Below the pieces are notes generated by a model. The model saw nothing but the letters and a program-made list of their open reading frames with translations. It was not told the origin of the DNA and searched no databases. Made by a program: the position numbers and the translations under genes. This document shows, piece by piece, positions 27,896 to 36,166 of a DNA stretch of 64,000 bases (its first letter is position 1; every line of letters starts with the position of its first letter). The stretch is from Loktanella sp. S4079 (GTDB taxonomy: Bacteria > Pseudomonadota > Alphaproteobacteria > Rhodobacterales > Rhodobacteraceae): positions 116,598-180,597 of the forward strand of contig NZ_JXYE01000007.1 of assembly GCF_000967725.1 (NCBI RefSeq), in the 5' to 3' direction.

Positions 27896-27963
27896 CTATG
27901 GGCGGGTCCCCTGCCCATAGCACCATTGGCGCGGCAACGGTTTTTTACCGCCGTCGCGCTTTT
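27896..27963 (+). other. Two hairpins between glpV and glpK
   Basis: CTATGGGC/GCCCATAG (27896-27903 with 27913-27920) is a perfect 8-bp stem. A second stem, GCGCG/CGCGC (27929-27933 with 27955-27959) with inner CGG/CCG pairing, is followed by TTTT. The first fits mRNA stabilisation after a binding-protein gene, the second partial termination before the kinase gene. Confidence 0.55.
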
Positions 27964-27995
27964 CCATCACCAACAATTAGGGATAGGATCGTCGC

Positions 27996-29489
27996 ATGAC
28001 ACATATCCTTGCCATTGATCAGGGCACGACATCGTCTCGGACTATCGTTTTTGATAGCGACATGAACATCGTCGCCACTGCACAAGAAGAGTTCGAACAG
28101 CATTTCCCAAACTCTGGATGGGTCGAACACGCACCCGATGACCTTTGGTCGACAGTCGCCGGAACCGCGCGATCCGCGATTGAACGTGCAGGTCTGCGCC
28201 CAGACGACATCGCCGCGATTGGGATTACCAACCAGCGTGAAACCACGGTGGTTTGGAACAAACACACAGGCCAAGCCATTCACCGCGCCATTGTCTGGCA
28301 AGATCGCCGCACCGCTGCGTTCTGTCGCGAACTGACTGCGGCTGGTCATGCTGATATGATTACGGCCCGTACCGGCCTACTTTTGGACCCGTACTTTTCG
28401 GCAACCAAATTGAAGTGGATTTTAGACAACACCCCCGGCGCACGCGAAAGCGCACGCAACGGTGACCTGCTGTTTGGCACCGTCGATAGCTATCTGATCT
28501 GGAAAATGACCGATGGTGCTTCGCATGTGACCGATGCGACGAACGCCGCCCGCACGATGCTCTACGACATCCACAAAGGCCGTTGGAGCACGACAATCTG
28601 CGACCTACTAGACATCCCGCTCAACATGCTGCCAGAGGTCAAAGACTGCGCCGCCGATTTTGGCACAACACGACCTGACCTGTTTGGTCGTGCCGTGCCA
28701 ATTACTGGTGTCGCTGGCGATCAACAGGCTGCGACCGTGGGCCAGGCCTGCTTTGAACCGGGGATGTTGAAATCCACCTATGGCACCGGCTGTTTTGCCC
28801 TATTGAACACGGGCGATACGCCTGTGACTTCGCAAAACCGGCTACTTACAACGATCGCCTATCAGCTAGATGGCAAGCCGACTTACGCGCTAGAAGGATC
28901 AATCTTTGTTGCAGGTGCGGTCGTGCAATGGCTGCGCGATGGGCTAAAGATTATCCGGGATGCGGCTGAAACCCAACCGCTCGCCCAAACCGCCGACACT
29001 AGCCAAGATGTCATTCTTGTGCCTGCCTTTACAGGCCTTGGCGCTCCCTATTGGGACCCGGAATGCCGCGGCGCCATTTACGGCTTAACACGCAACACTG
29101 GCCCGGCCGAACTGGCCCGCGCCGCGCTTGAAAGCGTGGGCTTTCAAACCCGCGACCTGATCGAAGCCATGCACGCCGATTGGCAAGGCGAAGGCACGCA
29201 GCCAACGCTGCGCGTTGACGGCGGAATGAGCGCATCCGACTGGGCAATGCAGTTTCTGGCGGACATCATCGGTGCCCCGGTCGACCGCCCTGAAGTGTTG
29301 GAAACAACAGCGCTTGGCGCGGCTTGGCTGGCTGGCCAGCACGTTGGGCTCTATCCGACCAAGACAGAGTTTGCGGATCGCTGGCGCTGCGAGCAAACAT
29401 TTAATGCCGCAATGCCCGACGCAGAGCGCGGGCGCCGCTATGACGCGTGGAAAAAGGCGGTGACAGCAACGATGTCGGTCACCAGCTAA
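27996..29489 (+). CDS. glpK: Glycerol kinase
   Basis: A 497-residue FGGY-family kinase. The N-terminus '[15 protein letters not shown]' is the phosphate-1 loop; '[15 protein letters not shown]' carries the glycerol-contact Arg-Glu; 'GVAGDQQAA' and 'YGTGCF' follow in the second domain. It phosphorylates glycerol to glycerol-3-phosphate with ATP, trapping the imported substrate for GlpD and making the GlpR inducer. It is last in the operon, 110 nt after glpV, followed by a strong terminator. Confidence 0.97.
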   Translation: MTHILAIDQGTTSSRTIVFDSDMNIVATAQEEFEQHFPNSGWVEHAPDDLWSTVAGTARSAIERAGLRPDDIAAIGITNQRETTVVWNKHTGQAIHRAIVWQDRRTAAFCRELTAAGHADMITARTGLLLDPYFSATKLKWILDNTPGARESARNGDLLFGTVDSYLIWKMTDGASHVTDATNAARTMLYDIHKGRWSTTICDLLDIPLNMLPEVKDCAADFGTTRPDLFGRAVPITGVAGDQQAATVGQACFEPGMLKSTYGTGCFALLNTGDTPVTSQNRLLTTIAYQLDGKPTYALEGSIFVAGAVVQWLRDGLKIIRDAAETQPLAQTADTSQDVILVPAFTGLGAPYWDPECRGAIYGLTRNTGPAELARAALESVGFQTRDLIEAMHADWQGEGTQPTLRVDGGMSASDWAMQFLADIIGAPVDRPEVLETTALGAAWLAGQHVGLYPTKTEFADRWRCEQTFNAAMPDAERGRRYDAWKKAVTATMSVTS

Positions 29490-29492
29490 CAA

Positions 29493-29525
29493 AAAGGGCG
29501 GCGGGTTCAGACCTCGCCGCCCTTT
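29493..29525 (+). terminator. Rho-independent terminator after glpK
   Basis: AAAGGGCGGCG (29493-29503) and CGCCGCCCTTT (29515-29525) form a perfect 11-bp stem with an 11-nt loop, ending in TTT-C-T. As the stem is A-rich on one side and T-rich on the other, it should also work for the convergent xylose-type operon. Confidence 0.9.
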
Positions 29526-29547
29526 CTCATTGCGCTTTCACAGCGGG

Positions 29548-30300
29548 CTAAGCCGCGTCGCGCTTGGGATTTTTGCCCATGATGATCATCGACAGAATGT
29601 CATCTTCGGTGACGTCCTCTACCCGTTCATTTCCGATCATCTTGCCGTTTTTCATGACGGAAACGCGATCACAAAGCTCCATCATCTCGCGCGTGTCATG
29701 ACTGATCAGGAAAATCCCCAATCCTTGCGCCTTTAGCTCTTTGATGAGATCGGCGACCATCGCAGTTTCATGAACGCCCAGCGCAGCGGTTGGTTCATCC
29801 ATGATCAGGATGCGTGCATTAAAATACACGGCACGGGCAATCGCGACCGACTGGCGCTGCCCCCCAGACAGAGAGCGTACAGGTTCAGAAAAACGCTTAA
29901 AGTTGGGATTGAGGCGAGCCATGATTTTACGCGCCTCAGCCTCCATGCGAGCGTCATCAACAAGACCGAGTGGCGTCGTCAGCTCGCGCCCCAAAAAGAG
30001 GTTCGATGCCGCATCAAGATTATCTGCCAAGGCAAGCGTTTGGTAAATTGTCTCAATGTTTTGTGCCCGCGCATCACGGGGATTGTTGATCTGAACCTTC
30101 TTTCCATCAACAAAGATCTCACCTTCATCGGCGTGATAGGCACCTGATAGAATTTTGATGAGCGTGGATTTCCCAGCGCCATTATGCCCCAAGAGGCCGA
30201 CGACCTCGCCGGGCATCAGGCTAATCGAAACATCATCGACGGCTTTGATCCCGCCGAAATGGATCGAAATATTCTTCATCTCAAGCAAAGGCGTGGTCAT
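29548..30300 (-). CDS. Sugar ABC transporter ATPase, single cassette (XylG/FrcA-like)
   Basis: A 250-residue single-cassette ATPase. Walker A is 'GHNGAGKST', signature 'LSGGQRQSV', Walker B '[11 protein letters not shown]' and H-loop 'FLISHDTRE'. Unlike the double-domain RbsA-type ATPase at 6499-8019, this CUT2 system uses one cassette, as in FrcA. The ATG at 30300 overlaps the permease stop by 1 nt. Last gene of the xylF-xylH-xylG order. Confidence 0.9.
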   Translation of the reverse strand: MTTPLLEMKNISIHFGGIKAVDDVSISLMPGEVVGLLGHNGAGKSTLIKILSGAYHADEGEIFVDGKKVQINNPRDARAQNIETIYQTLALADNLDAASNLFLGRELTTPLGLVDDARMEAEARKIMARLNPNFKRFSEPVRSLSGGQRQSVAIARAVYFNARILIMDEPTAALGVHETAMVADLIKELKAQGLGIFLISHDTREMMELCDRVSVMKNGKMIGNERVEDVTEDDILSMIIMGKNPKRDAA

Positions 30301-31604
30301 TAGACGTCTCCTGTTTTGCGGCGGTACACGATGTCGACCCAAACAGCGAAGACAAGAACCGCGCCAACAACGATATTTTGCAGCGGGCTATCAACGCCCA
30401 CCATCCCCATCCCAGAGGTCAGCGATTGCATGATCAAGGCACCCAAGATCGCGCCATAGATCGTACCCGCCCCACCGGCCAATGCTGTTCCGCCGATGAC
30501 GGCTGCTGCGATGACGCGCAATTCGTCAAGCGTACCGATATCCGTTGTATGTGCTTGCAAGCGCGCCTGCGCCACGATGGCGGATAGCCCGCATAGGAAA
30601 CCCATGATTGCAAATACTTTGACCGTCAGCAGCCGCGTATTGATACCCGAGAGTTCTGCCGCGTCAGGGTTGCCACCCGTCGCAAAGATATAGCGCCCTA
30701 GGCGGGTTTTCTTGGCCACGATGGTCATTACAACAGCTACAGCGATAAGGATCAGTACCGAAATCGGCAGCCCGTGACCTTGGGTGAACCCTTCGGGCAT
30801 GACCTCGCCACGCGCTTCGAACATGCGGCGCAGCTTACCTTTGGGGATGTTATAGGCGTTCAGTGTCGCAACAAACCCAAGGATCGCGGCGACAAAAACG
30901 CCCCCGATGGTGAATTCCGCCCAGAGCGGCTTTGTCGGAAAATCATGTGCTATTCGATTGCGGCGCGCGATATATACGGCCCAAACAGCGGCGATTGATG
31001 CAACGATCCCAACGACCCAGCTCCAAAATTCGCCCAATGTACCTTCGGCACCGCCAAGCAGGATAAAATTGCGATCAAGCGGCGCAATCGTTTGTCCATC
31101 GGTTAGGAACCAACCCGCATAGCGCCAGACCAGAAACCCACCAAGGGTCACAATAAACGCTGGGATCGCTTGATAGCCGACCAACGCACCATTGAGCGCC
31201 CCAATAGCCGTACCAACGACAAGCCCCGACAAGACCGCCAGTGGTGCAATGAATGGTGACCCCAGCTCGATCCCTATGACACCGGGAAGCCACCGGGTTT
31301 GCATGATCGCGACCACAGCCGAACAAATCGCCAAGAGCGCCCCAACGGAAAGGTCGATATTGCGGGTGACGATCACAAAGACCATTCCGGTCGCCATAAT
31401 CGCGACCGATACGGTCTGCACGGTCAGGTTAAAGATATTGCGCGGCGTCAAAAAGTTACCGCCAGTCGCGATGCTAAAGCCAATGGCAATCAGAATGAAT
31501 GCACCGATCATCCCCAACAAACGGGTATCAAGCTCGAGGCTTTGGAACAGGTTGCGATGGGGCTGGGCGGACTCTGATCCGGTGTCGTGGGTGCTATCGG
31601 TCAT
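30300..31604 (-). CDS. Sugar ABC transporter permease (XylH-like)
   Basis: A 434-residue BPD_transp_2 permease, long because of extra hydrophobic segments, as in XylH. Family signatures 'MVFVIVTRNIDLSVGALLAI' and 'RVIAAAVIGGTALAGGAGT' are present. The size and the pairing with a XylF-like binding protein support a xylose-class importer. It lies 95 nt after the binding-protein gene, separated by a hairpin. Confidence 0.88.
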   Translation of the reverse strand: MTDSTHDTGSESAQPHRNLFQSLELDTRLLGMIGAFILIAIGFSIATGGNFLTPRNIFNLTVQTVSVAIMATGMVFVIVTRNIDLSVGALLAICSAVVAIMQTRWLPGVIGIELGSPFIAPLAVLSGLVVGTAIGALNGALVGYQAIPAFIVTLGGFLVWRYAGWFLTDGQTIAPLDRNFILLGGAEGTLGEFWSWVVGIVASIAAVWAVYIARRNRIAHDFPTKPLWAEFTIGGVFVAAILGFVATLNAYNIPKGKLRRMFEARGEVMPEGFTQGHGLPISVLILIAVAVVMTIVAKKTRLGRYIFATGGNPDAAELSGINTRLLTVKVFAIMGFLCGLSAIVAQARLQAHTTDIGTLDELRVIAAAVIGGTALAGGAGTIYGAILGALIMQSLTSGMGMVGVDSPLQNIVVGAVLVFAVWVDIVYRRKTGDV

Positions 31605-31647
31605 GTGATGTCCCGCATTTGAAAATTCGAACGTAGAAGAAAGTCGA

Positions 31648-31675
31648 CGCCGCCCCGAAAACCATCGGGACGGCG
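31648..31675 (-). other. Intercistronic hairpin after xylF-like gene
   Basis: CGCCGCCCCG (31648-31657) pairs with CGGGACGGCG (31666-31675) over 10 bp, one of them a G-U pair in the minus-strand transcript, with an 8-nt loop and no T-tract. It sits just after the binding-protein stop, the same place as the hairpin at 4469-4494 in the other sugar importer. Confidence 0.6.
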
Positions 31676-31699
31676 CGCGTGATTACAGTTGCCCGGTGC

Positions 31700-32734
31700 T
31701 TAGTTGCACGGTGCGGGACCGTTTTCGACACCTTGGCAAAGCGCCTCTTGTGTGATCCATCCAGCATCCACAACGACAGACAGGTTATCCGCCGTCACAG
31801 GAATTGGCGCGAGGAACACAGCGTTCATCTCGTTGCCGCCCGGTGTCGTGAACTTAACGGCACCGTCCACGTCTTCAGCGGCCGCACCGCCAGCAAGTGC
31901 AACTGCGATTTCACCAGCGGCCTTGCCCAATTCGCGCGCGTCTTTCCAAACCGACACGGTTTGCGTGCCCGCAGCAACGCGGTTGAGCGCGGCGTGATCG
32001 CCATCCTGACCAGACACCGGAATGCCCTGCATGCCTTGGGCAGTAAGCGCTGCGACAACACCACCTGCGGTCCCGTCATTCGATGCAACGACAGCGTCAA
32101 CATTGTTGTCCTGCTCGGTCAGGATTTGCTCCATGTTGCGTTGCGCGTTTGCTGGCTGCCAACCGTCGGTATAAGCCTCGCCCACGATGGTAATCGCACC
32201 ACTATCGATTGCCGCCTGAAGCACCTCTTGTTGACCACCGCGCAAGAAATCTGCGTTAGGATCGGTTGGTGATCCTTTGATCATGACATAATTGCCGGTC
32301 GGCTGGGCAGCCAACACAGCAGCGGCTTGCAGACGACCAACCTCGACATTGTCAAAGGTCAGGTAAAAGGCCCGGTCATCCTCGATCAAACGGTCATAGG
32401 CGACAACGGGAATATCTTCGTCAACGGCGGCCTGTACAGCGGGGATTACGGCCTGTGTATCTTGGCCGAGAACAATCAGCGCATCGACGCCCTGCGCAAT
32501 CAGGTTCTCAATATCCGTCAGCTGCTTTGCGGCAGATGATTGCGCATCAGCAGAGACATATTCTGCGCCCGCAGCTTCGAGAGCAGACTTGATCGCCGCC
32601 TCATCTGTCTTCCAGCGCTCCTCTTGGAAGTTAGACCAGCTAACGCCGACGGTCACGCCGTGCCCTTCTGCGAAAGCCAATGTAGCGGGCATGACAGTTG
32701 CCATCGCCGCAGCGATTATAACACTTTTCTTCAT
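31700..32734 (-). CDS. Sugar ABC transporter binding protein (XylF-like)
   Basis: 344 residues with a signal peptide (about 1-22, 'MPATLAFAEG'). The mature region has 'GVSWSNFQEERWKTDEAA', 'IVLGQDTQAV', 'VAYDRLIED' and 'VSGQDGDHAALNR', the pattern of D-xylose-binding XylF. GGGAGGAAATTAA precedes the ATG. D-xylose is the likely ligand by family. No xylose isomerase, kinase or XylR lies beside it, so catabolism must be elsewhere or non-phosphorylative. Confidence 0.87.
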   Translation of the reverse strand: MKKSVIIAAAMATVMPATLAFAEGHGVTVGVSWSNFQEERWKTDEAAIKSALEAAGAEYVSADAQSSAAKQLTDIENLIAQGVDALIVLGQDTQAVIPAVQAAVDEDIPVVAYDRLIEDDRAFYLTFDNVEVGRLQAAAVLAAQPTGNYVMIKGSPTDPNADFLRGGQQEVLQAAIDSGAITIVGEAYTDGWQPANAQRNMEQILTEQDNNVDAVVASNDGTAGGVVAALTAQGMQGIPVSGQDGDHAALNRVAAGTQTVSVWKDARELGKAAGEIAVALAGGAAAEDVDGAVKFTTPGGNEMNAVFLAPIPVTADNLSVVVDAGWITQEALCQGVENGPAPCN

Positions 32735-32779
32735 TTAATTTCCTCCCAGATCCCGGCCTAATCAGACCGTAATGGGTAA

Positions 32780-32808
32780 ACTATTGCTTGCGCTAACAAA
32801 TTTGTCAA
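32780..32808 (-). promoter_or_regulatory. Promoter with palindrome in the spacer, xylF-like operon
   Basis: On the minus strand TTGACA (32803-32808) and AATAGT (32780-32785) are 17 nt apart. A perfect 10-bp palindrome, ACAAATTTGT (32796-32805), overlaps the -35 and spacer, so a repressor bound there would block polymerase. The rest of the 264-nt region 32735-32998 is AT-rich with no gene. Confidence 0.5.
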
Positions 32809-32998
32809 ATTTATAAAGACCACTGTAATCATTGAATAAATCTCATCCACTCAGCTAAGCTCGCACCGATCACAATTGCCAATTCGACCCGAAAAATCCG
32901 TATTTTTGGCTGCCAAATGAATGCAGCCACCTGATACTTTTTTGACAAAAGCCGCATTCAAACCGCAGGTCGCGCGACGCAGCATTCAGGGCACAAAG

Positions 32999-34516
32999 AT
33001 GAAATTTCACATTCCAATCATAGCGTTAGTAATCTGCTCACTGGGCCGACCGGCGATTGCAGAGCCGCAGTTCATCAGCCGCACAGAGGCCCTGCACCAC
33101 TCGCACATCTACACTGGTGGGTGGGAACATTTCGTCGGTGGAGGGGTAGCGATCTTTGATTGCAACGATGATTCTTTGCCAGACCTCTTTGTGGCAGGCG
33201 GCACGAACCCGGCCACGTTGTTGGTGAACATTTCTGACGGCGACATATCGTTTACCCCGGCTGAAATAACACAGATGATCGCAGTCACCGGGGCCTATCC
33301 AATTGACATCGACAGCGATGGGATCGTTGATCTGATGGTTTTACGGAATGGGGAAAACCAGCTGCTCCGCGGTCACGGCGGATGCACTTTCAGCGATGCT
33401 ACGCAAGATTTCAATCTGCCAAGCGACAACCGCTGGTCCACTGCGTTCTCGGCGACATGGGAACCGGATCGCGACCTACCAACGCTTGCCATCGGCAACT
33501 ACGTCGACTTGACAGACCCGAACGGTCCCTTTGGTACTTGCGATACCAATTGGCTGATCCGTGGCGAGGGACAAACATATGATCCCCCCATCGCATTGGA
33601 TCCTGGCTTTTGCCCGCTTTCGATGCTGATTTCTGACTGGCAACGGACCCACAACCCGATGCTGCGTATATCAAACGACAGACAATACTACGTGCGCGAC
33701 GGTTCTGAACAAATGTGGACTCTGGTACCACTGCGCGCGCTGGACGCTGCGGATGGTTGGCCCCTCAAACAAATTTGGGGCATGGGCATCGCCAGTCGCG
33801 ATATTTCCGGCAATGGAATGCCAGACGTCATGCTGACCTCGATGGGGGATCAAGTGTTGATGCGTAACGATGGTGCTCAATTCACCGCTGTGCCCTATGC
33901 GACTGGCACTTATGCGCAGCGTCCGTTCACTGGCGATGATGGGCGGCCATCCACAGGCTGGCACGCTGAATTCGGCGATATTGATAATGACGGACTGGCG
34001 GACCTGTTCATCGCTAAGGGCAACGTCGATCAAATGCCGGGCCTTGCCATGCAAGACCCAAATAACTTGCTCATGCAAAATGCTGACGGAACCTTTGCTG
34101 AGGCCGCAGGAATCGCGGGAATTGCCACAACCGACCGCGCCCGAGGGGCTGGCATCGCTGATCTGAACGACGATGGAAAGTTAGATATCGTTGTGGTCAA
34201 CAGACGCGCGCCACTGGAAGTCTGGCAAAACACGTCCCCAGACGCTGGCAACTGGATCGCGGTCGATCCGCGTCAATCTGGGGTGAATATCTATGCTATT
34301 GGCGCATTTATCGAACTGCGCAGCGCCGACGGTCGGCAAACAATAGAGCGAACAATTGGTGGCGGACACGTCAGCGGGAGCCTGATTCCGCTCCACTTTG
34401 GGATCGGGAAAAACACAGAGGCCGAGATCCGCGTTATTTGGCCCGATGGTGAAACCACTCCTTGGGAAACCGTCACAGCAAACCAAACTGTGACCATAAC
34501 ACGCGCAACGAACTAG
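32999..34516 (+). CDS. Secreted FG-GAP/VCBS repeat protein with ASPIC/UnbV domain (CRTAC1 family)
   Basis: 505 residues from ATG 32999, which gives a clean signal peptide (MKFHIPIIALVICSLGRPAIA). At least five Asp-rich FG-GAP calcium loops follow: DCNDDSLPDL, DIDSDGIVDL, DISGNGMPDV, DIDNDGLADL and DLNDDGKLDI. A C-terminal ASPIC/UnbV domain is marked by 'HFGIGKNTEAEIRVIWPDG'. The fold should be a seven-bladed propeller outside the cytoplasm. Function in bacteria is poorly known (adhesion or carbohydrate contact is suggested for the family). It is monocistronic, with a strong terminator overlapping its stop. Confidence 0.85.
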   Translation: MKFHIPIIALVICSLGRPAIAEPQFISRTEALHHSHIYTGGWEHFVGGGVAIFDCNDDSLPDLFVAGGTNPATLLVNISDGDISFTPAEITQMIAVTGAYPIDIDSDGIVDLMVLRNGENQLLRGHGGCTFSDATQDFNLPSDNRWSTAFSATWEPDRDLPTLAIGNYVDLTDPNGPFGTCDTNWLIRGEGQTYDPPIALDPGFCPLSMLISDWQRTHNPMLRISNDRQYYVRDGSEQMWTLVPLRALDAADGWPLKQIWGMGIASRDISGNGMPDVMLTSMGDQVLMRNDGAQFTAVPYATGTYAQRPFTGDDGRPSTGWHAEFGDIDNDGLADLFIAKGNVDQMPGLAMQDPNNLLMQNADGTFAEAAGIAGIATTDRARGAGIADLNDDGKLDIVVVNRRAPLEVWQNTSPDAGNWIAVDPRQSGVNIYAIGAFIELRSADGRQTIERTIGGGHVSGSLIPLHFGIGKNTEAEIRVIWPDGETTPWETVTANQTVTITRATN

Positions 34517-34546
34517 GGCGCCCATGTGCGGGCGCCCCGTATTTTT
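34516..34546 (+). terminator. Rho-independent terminator after the ASPIC gene
   Basis: GGGCGCCC (34516-34523) pairs with its own inverse GGGCGCCC (34530-34537) across a 6-nt loop, followed by CGTA and TTTTT (34542-34546). The stem begins at the last base of the stop codon. Confidence 0.88.
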
Positions 34547-34748
34547 AGTCATCCAGTACGAATGTAATCTTTAGCACGACGCGGTATTCTTTGATTTTAC
34601 CGTCTTCGACTGTCACTTTCTGGTCGGCAACCCACGCACCAGTAATGCCCATGAGCGTTTTCGAAGCCCGCTCGATCCCATTTTCGACAGCATCGTCAAA
34701 TGACTTCTTAGAGCTAGAAATAACTTCGGTGACCTTTGCAATAGACAT
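34545..34748 (-). CDS. Dodecin, flavin-binding
   Basis: 67 residues, the full length of the dodecin family. The pattern 'KVTEVISSSKKSFDDAVENG' and 'GAWVADQKVTVEDGKI' is characteristic; Trp 39 is the residue that stacks on flavin in the dodecameric shell. Dodecins store or buffer riboflavin, FMN or FAD (some bind CoA) in the cytoplasm. It is monocistronic, and stops inside the T-tract of the convergent gene's terminator. Confidence 0.93.
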   Translation of the reverse strand: MSIAKVTEVISSSKKSFDDAVENGIERASKTLMGITGAWVADQKVTVEDGKIKEYRVVLKITFVLDD

Positions 34749-34794
34749 GATTTACCTCTTAGATTGTCGGTTACTTAAGTGTGCACAGCCTAGA

Positions 34795-35478
34795 CTACTC
34801 AACCGCTGCGACAAGCCCCATTACCCAAGGGCCTATATCTGAGACAATAAGCGCCACCCCGCGCGGGTTTGGATGCAACCCATCTGCCTGCAAGAGCGCA
34901 CCCAGTTGGGCCGGATCTGCCGATTGCTGACGCATCGCTTGCAACATATCAGGATAAAGCGGCAGGTCATATTCTGCGGCAAGCGTAACATAGTTTTCTT
35001 CAAACGCGGTTTCGTAGTCGGCACCGTAATTTGCCCCAACGTCCAAACCCACGAGCAGCATTTCAACGCCTGCCTGTTTGCCAGCCGCAAGAATTGCATC
35101 CAAATTGTCGCGGCTGACCTGCGGATCGATCCCGCGCAAATAATCATTGCCACCGAGCGCGACAATCATCGCATCAATATCGGGGGTTAAGGTCCAGTCA
35201 ACACGGCTACGCCCGCCCGCTGTAGTATCGCCCGAGACACCTGCATTCACCACCCGCACATCTGCCCCCTGCTCGGTCAGCCAGCCCTGCAACTGCGCAA
35301 CAAATCCATCGGATTGTTGCAGGCCGTAGCCAGCCGTCAAACTATCCCCCAAAGCAGCTATTGTGACGGTTTGCGCCTGAGAAGAACCAGTTGTTAGCAA
35401 AACGGCGATAGCAAGGTTGCGTAAGCGATATAACGCACCATATCCATGTGATACGACTTGACCAAAGGCTTCTTGCAT
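34795..35478 (-). CDS. tesA: Periplasmic SGNH/GDSL esterase (TesA-like, arylesterase/lysophospholipase)
   Basis: 227 residues from ATG 35478. A signal-like segment 'NLAIAVLLTTGSSQAQ' is followed by the SGNH blocks: 'ALGDSLTAGYG' (nucleophile Ser), 'GVSGDTTAGG' (Gly), 'ALGGNDYLRG' (Asn) and 'DGLHPN' (Asp/His). It hydrolyses acyl thioesters or lysophospholipids in the periplasm. It is divergent from the ybbA-like ATPase; the same three-gene arrangement is known in E. coli (tesA, ybbA, ybbP). The two start codons share the tetranucleotide CATG. Frame extension further upstream would run antisense through ybbA and is not plausible. Confidence 0.88.
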   Translation of the reverse strand: MQEAFGQVVSHGYGALYRLRNLAIAVLLTTGSSQAQTVTIAALGDSLTAGYGLQQSDGFVAQLQGWLTEQGADVRVVNAGVSGDTTAGGRSRVDWTLTPDIDAMIVALGGNDYLRGIDPQVSRDNLDAILAAGKQAGVEMLLVGLDVGANYGADYETAFEENYVTLAAEYDLPLYPDMLQAMRQQSADPAQLGALLQADGLHPNPRGVALIVSDIGPWVMGLVAAVE

Positions 35479-36166
35479 GACCGAACCTGTATTATCCATT
35501 TCTGACGCTAATCTTTCACTTGATGGGAATGCCGGGCGGATCGACATTTTGCATGACATTTCACTGAATGTCACCGCCGGTGAAACCTTGGGGTTGGTTG
35601 GGCCAAGCGGGTCGGGCAAATCGTCACTCCTTATGCTGATGGGCGGGCTGGAACAGGCGACCTCGGGCAGTATTTTTGCGCTTGGGCACGAACTGACAAC
35701 CATGAACGAAGATCAGCTCGCGCGCTTTCGCAGAGATAATATGGGGGTGGTTTTCCAATCTTTCCACCTGATCCCAACAATGACCGCGTTAGAAAACGTC
35801 GCAACCCCGTTAGAATTGGCTGGTGTCGCAGACGCCTTTGAACGGGCAGAGGCAGAGCTTGTGGCCGTAGGTCTGGCCGAACGCATCAATCACTACCCAC
35901 GTCAAATGTCGGGCGGCGAACAGCAACGGGTGGCGCTGGCACGGGCATCAGCGCCCCGACCACGGATTTTGCTCGCGGATGAGCCGACTGGCAATCTTGA
36001 TGAAACCAACGGCCAAGCGATCATGGATTTGCTTTTTGACCTGCGCGACAAACACGGCGCGACGCTGATTATGGTCACTCACGCCCCCGAATTGGCCGCG
36101 CGCTGTGACCGCGTCGTGCGTCTACGGGATGGCCGTATCGAAGCAACGGCGCAGGCAGCAGAATGA
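35477..36166 (+). CDS. ybbA: ABC transporter ATPase (YbbA, LolD/MacB-like)
   Basis: A 229-residue ATPase of the LolD/MacB group. Walker A is 'GPSGSGKSS', signature 'MSGGEQQRVALARA', Walker B 'ILLADEPTGNLDE' and H-loop 'MVTHAPELA'. AAAGG lies 8 nt upstream of the ATG, within the esterase coding region. It overlaps ybbP by 4 nt (ATGA). It is the energiser of a mechanotransmission-type complex with YbbP and, by association, TesA; what it extracts or signals is not settled. Confidence 0.9.
   Translation: MTEPVLSISDANLSLDGNAGRIDILHDISLNVTAGETLGLVGPSGSGKSSLLMLMGGLEQATSGSIFALGHELTTMNEDQLARFRRDNMGVVFQSFHLIPTMTALENVATPLELAGVADAFERAEAELVAVGLAERINHYPRQMSGGEQQRVALARASAPRPRILLADEPTGNLDETNGQAIMDLLFDLRDKHGATLIMVTHAPELAARCDRVVRLRDGRIEATAQAAE

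Noticed and set aside
34795..35703. 302-residue version of the TesA-like protein
   Set aside because: The first 75 codons run antisense through ybbA and lack a signal peptide; the ATG at 35478 gives the expected exported enzyme.
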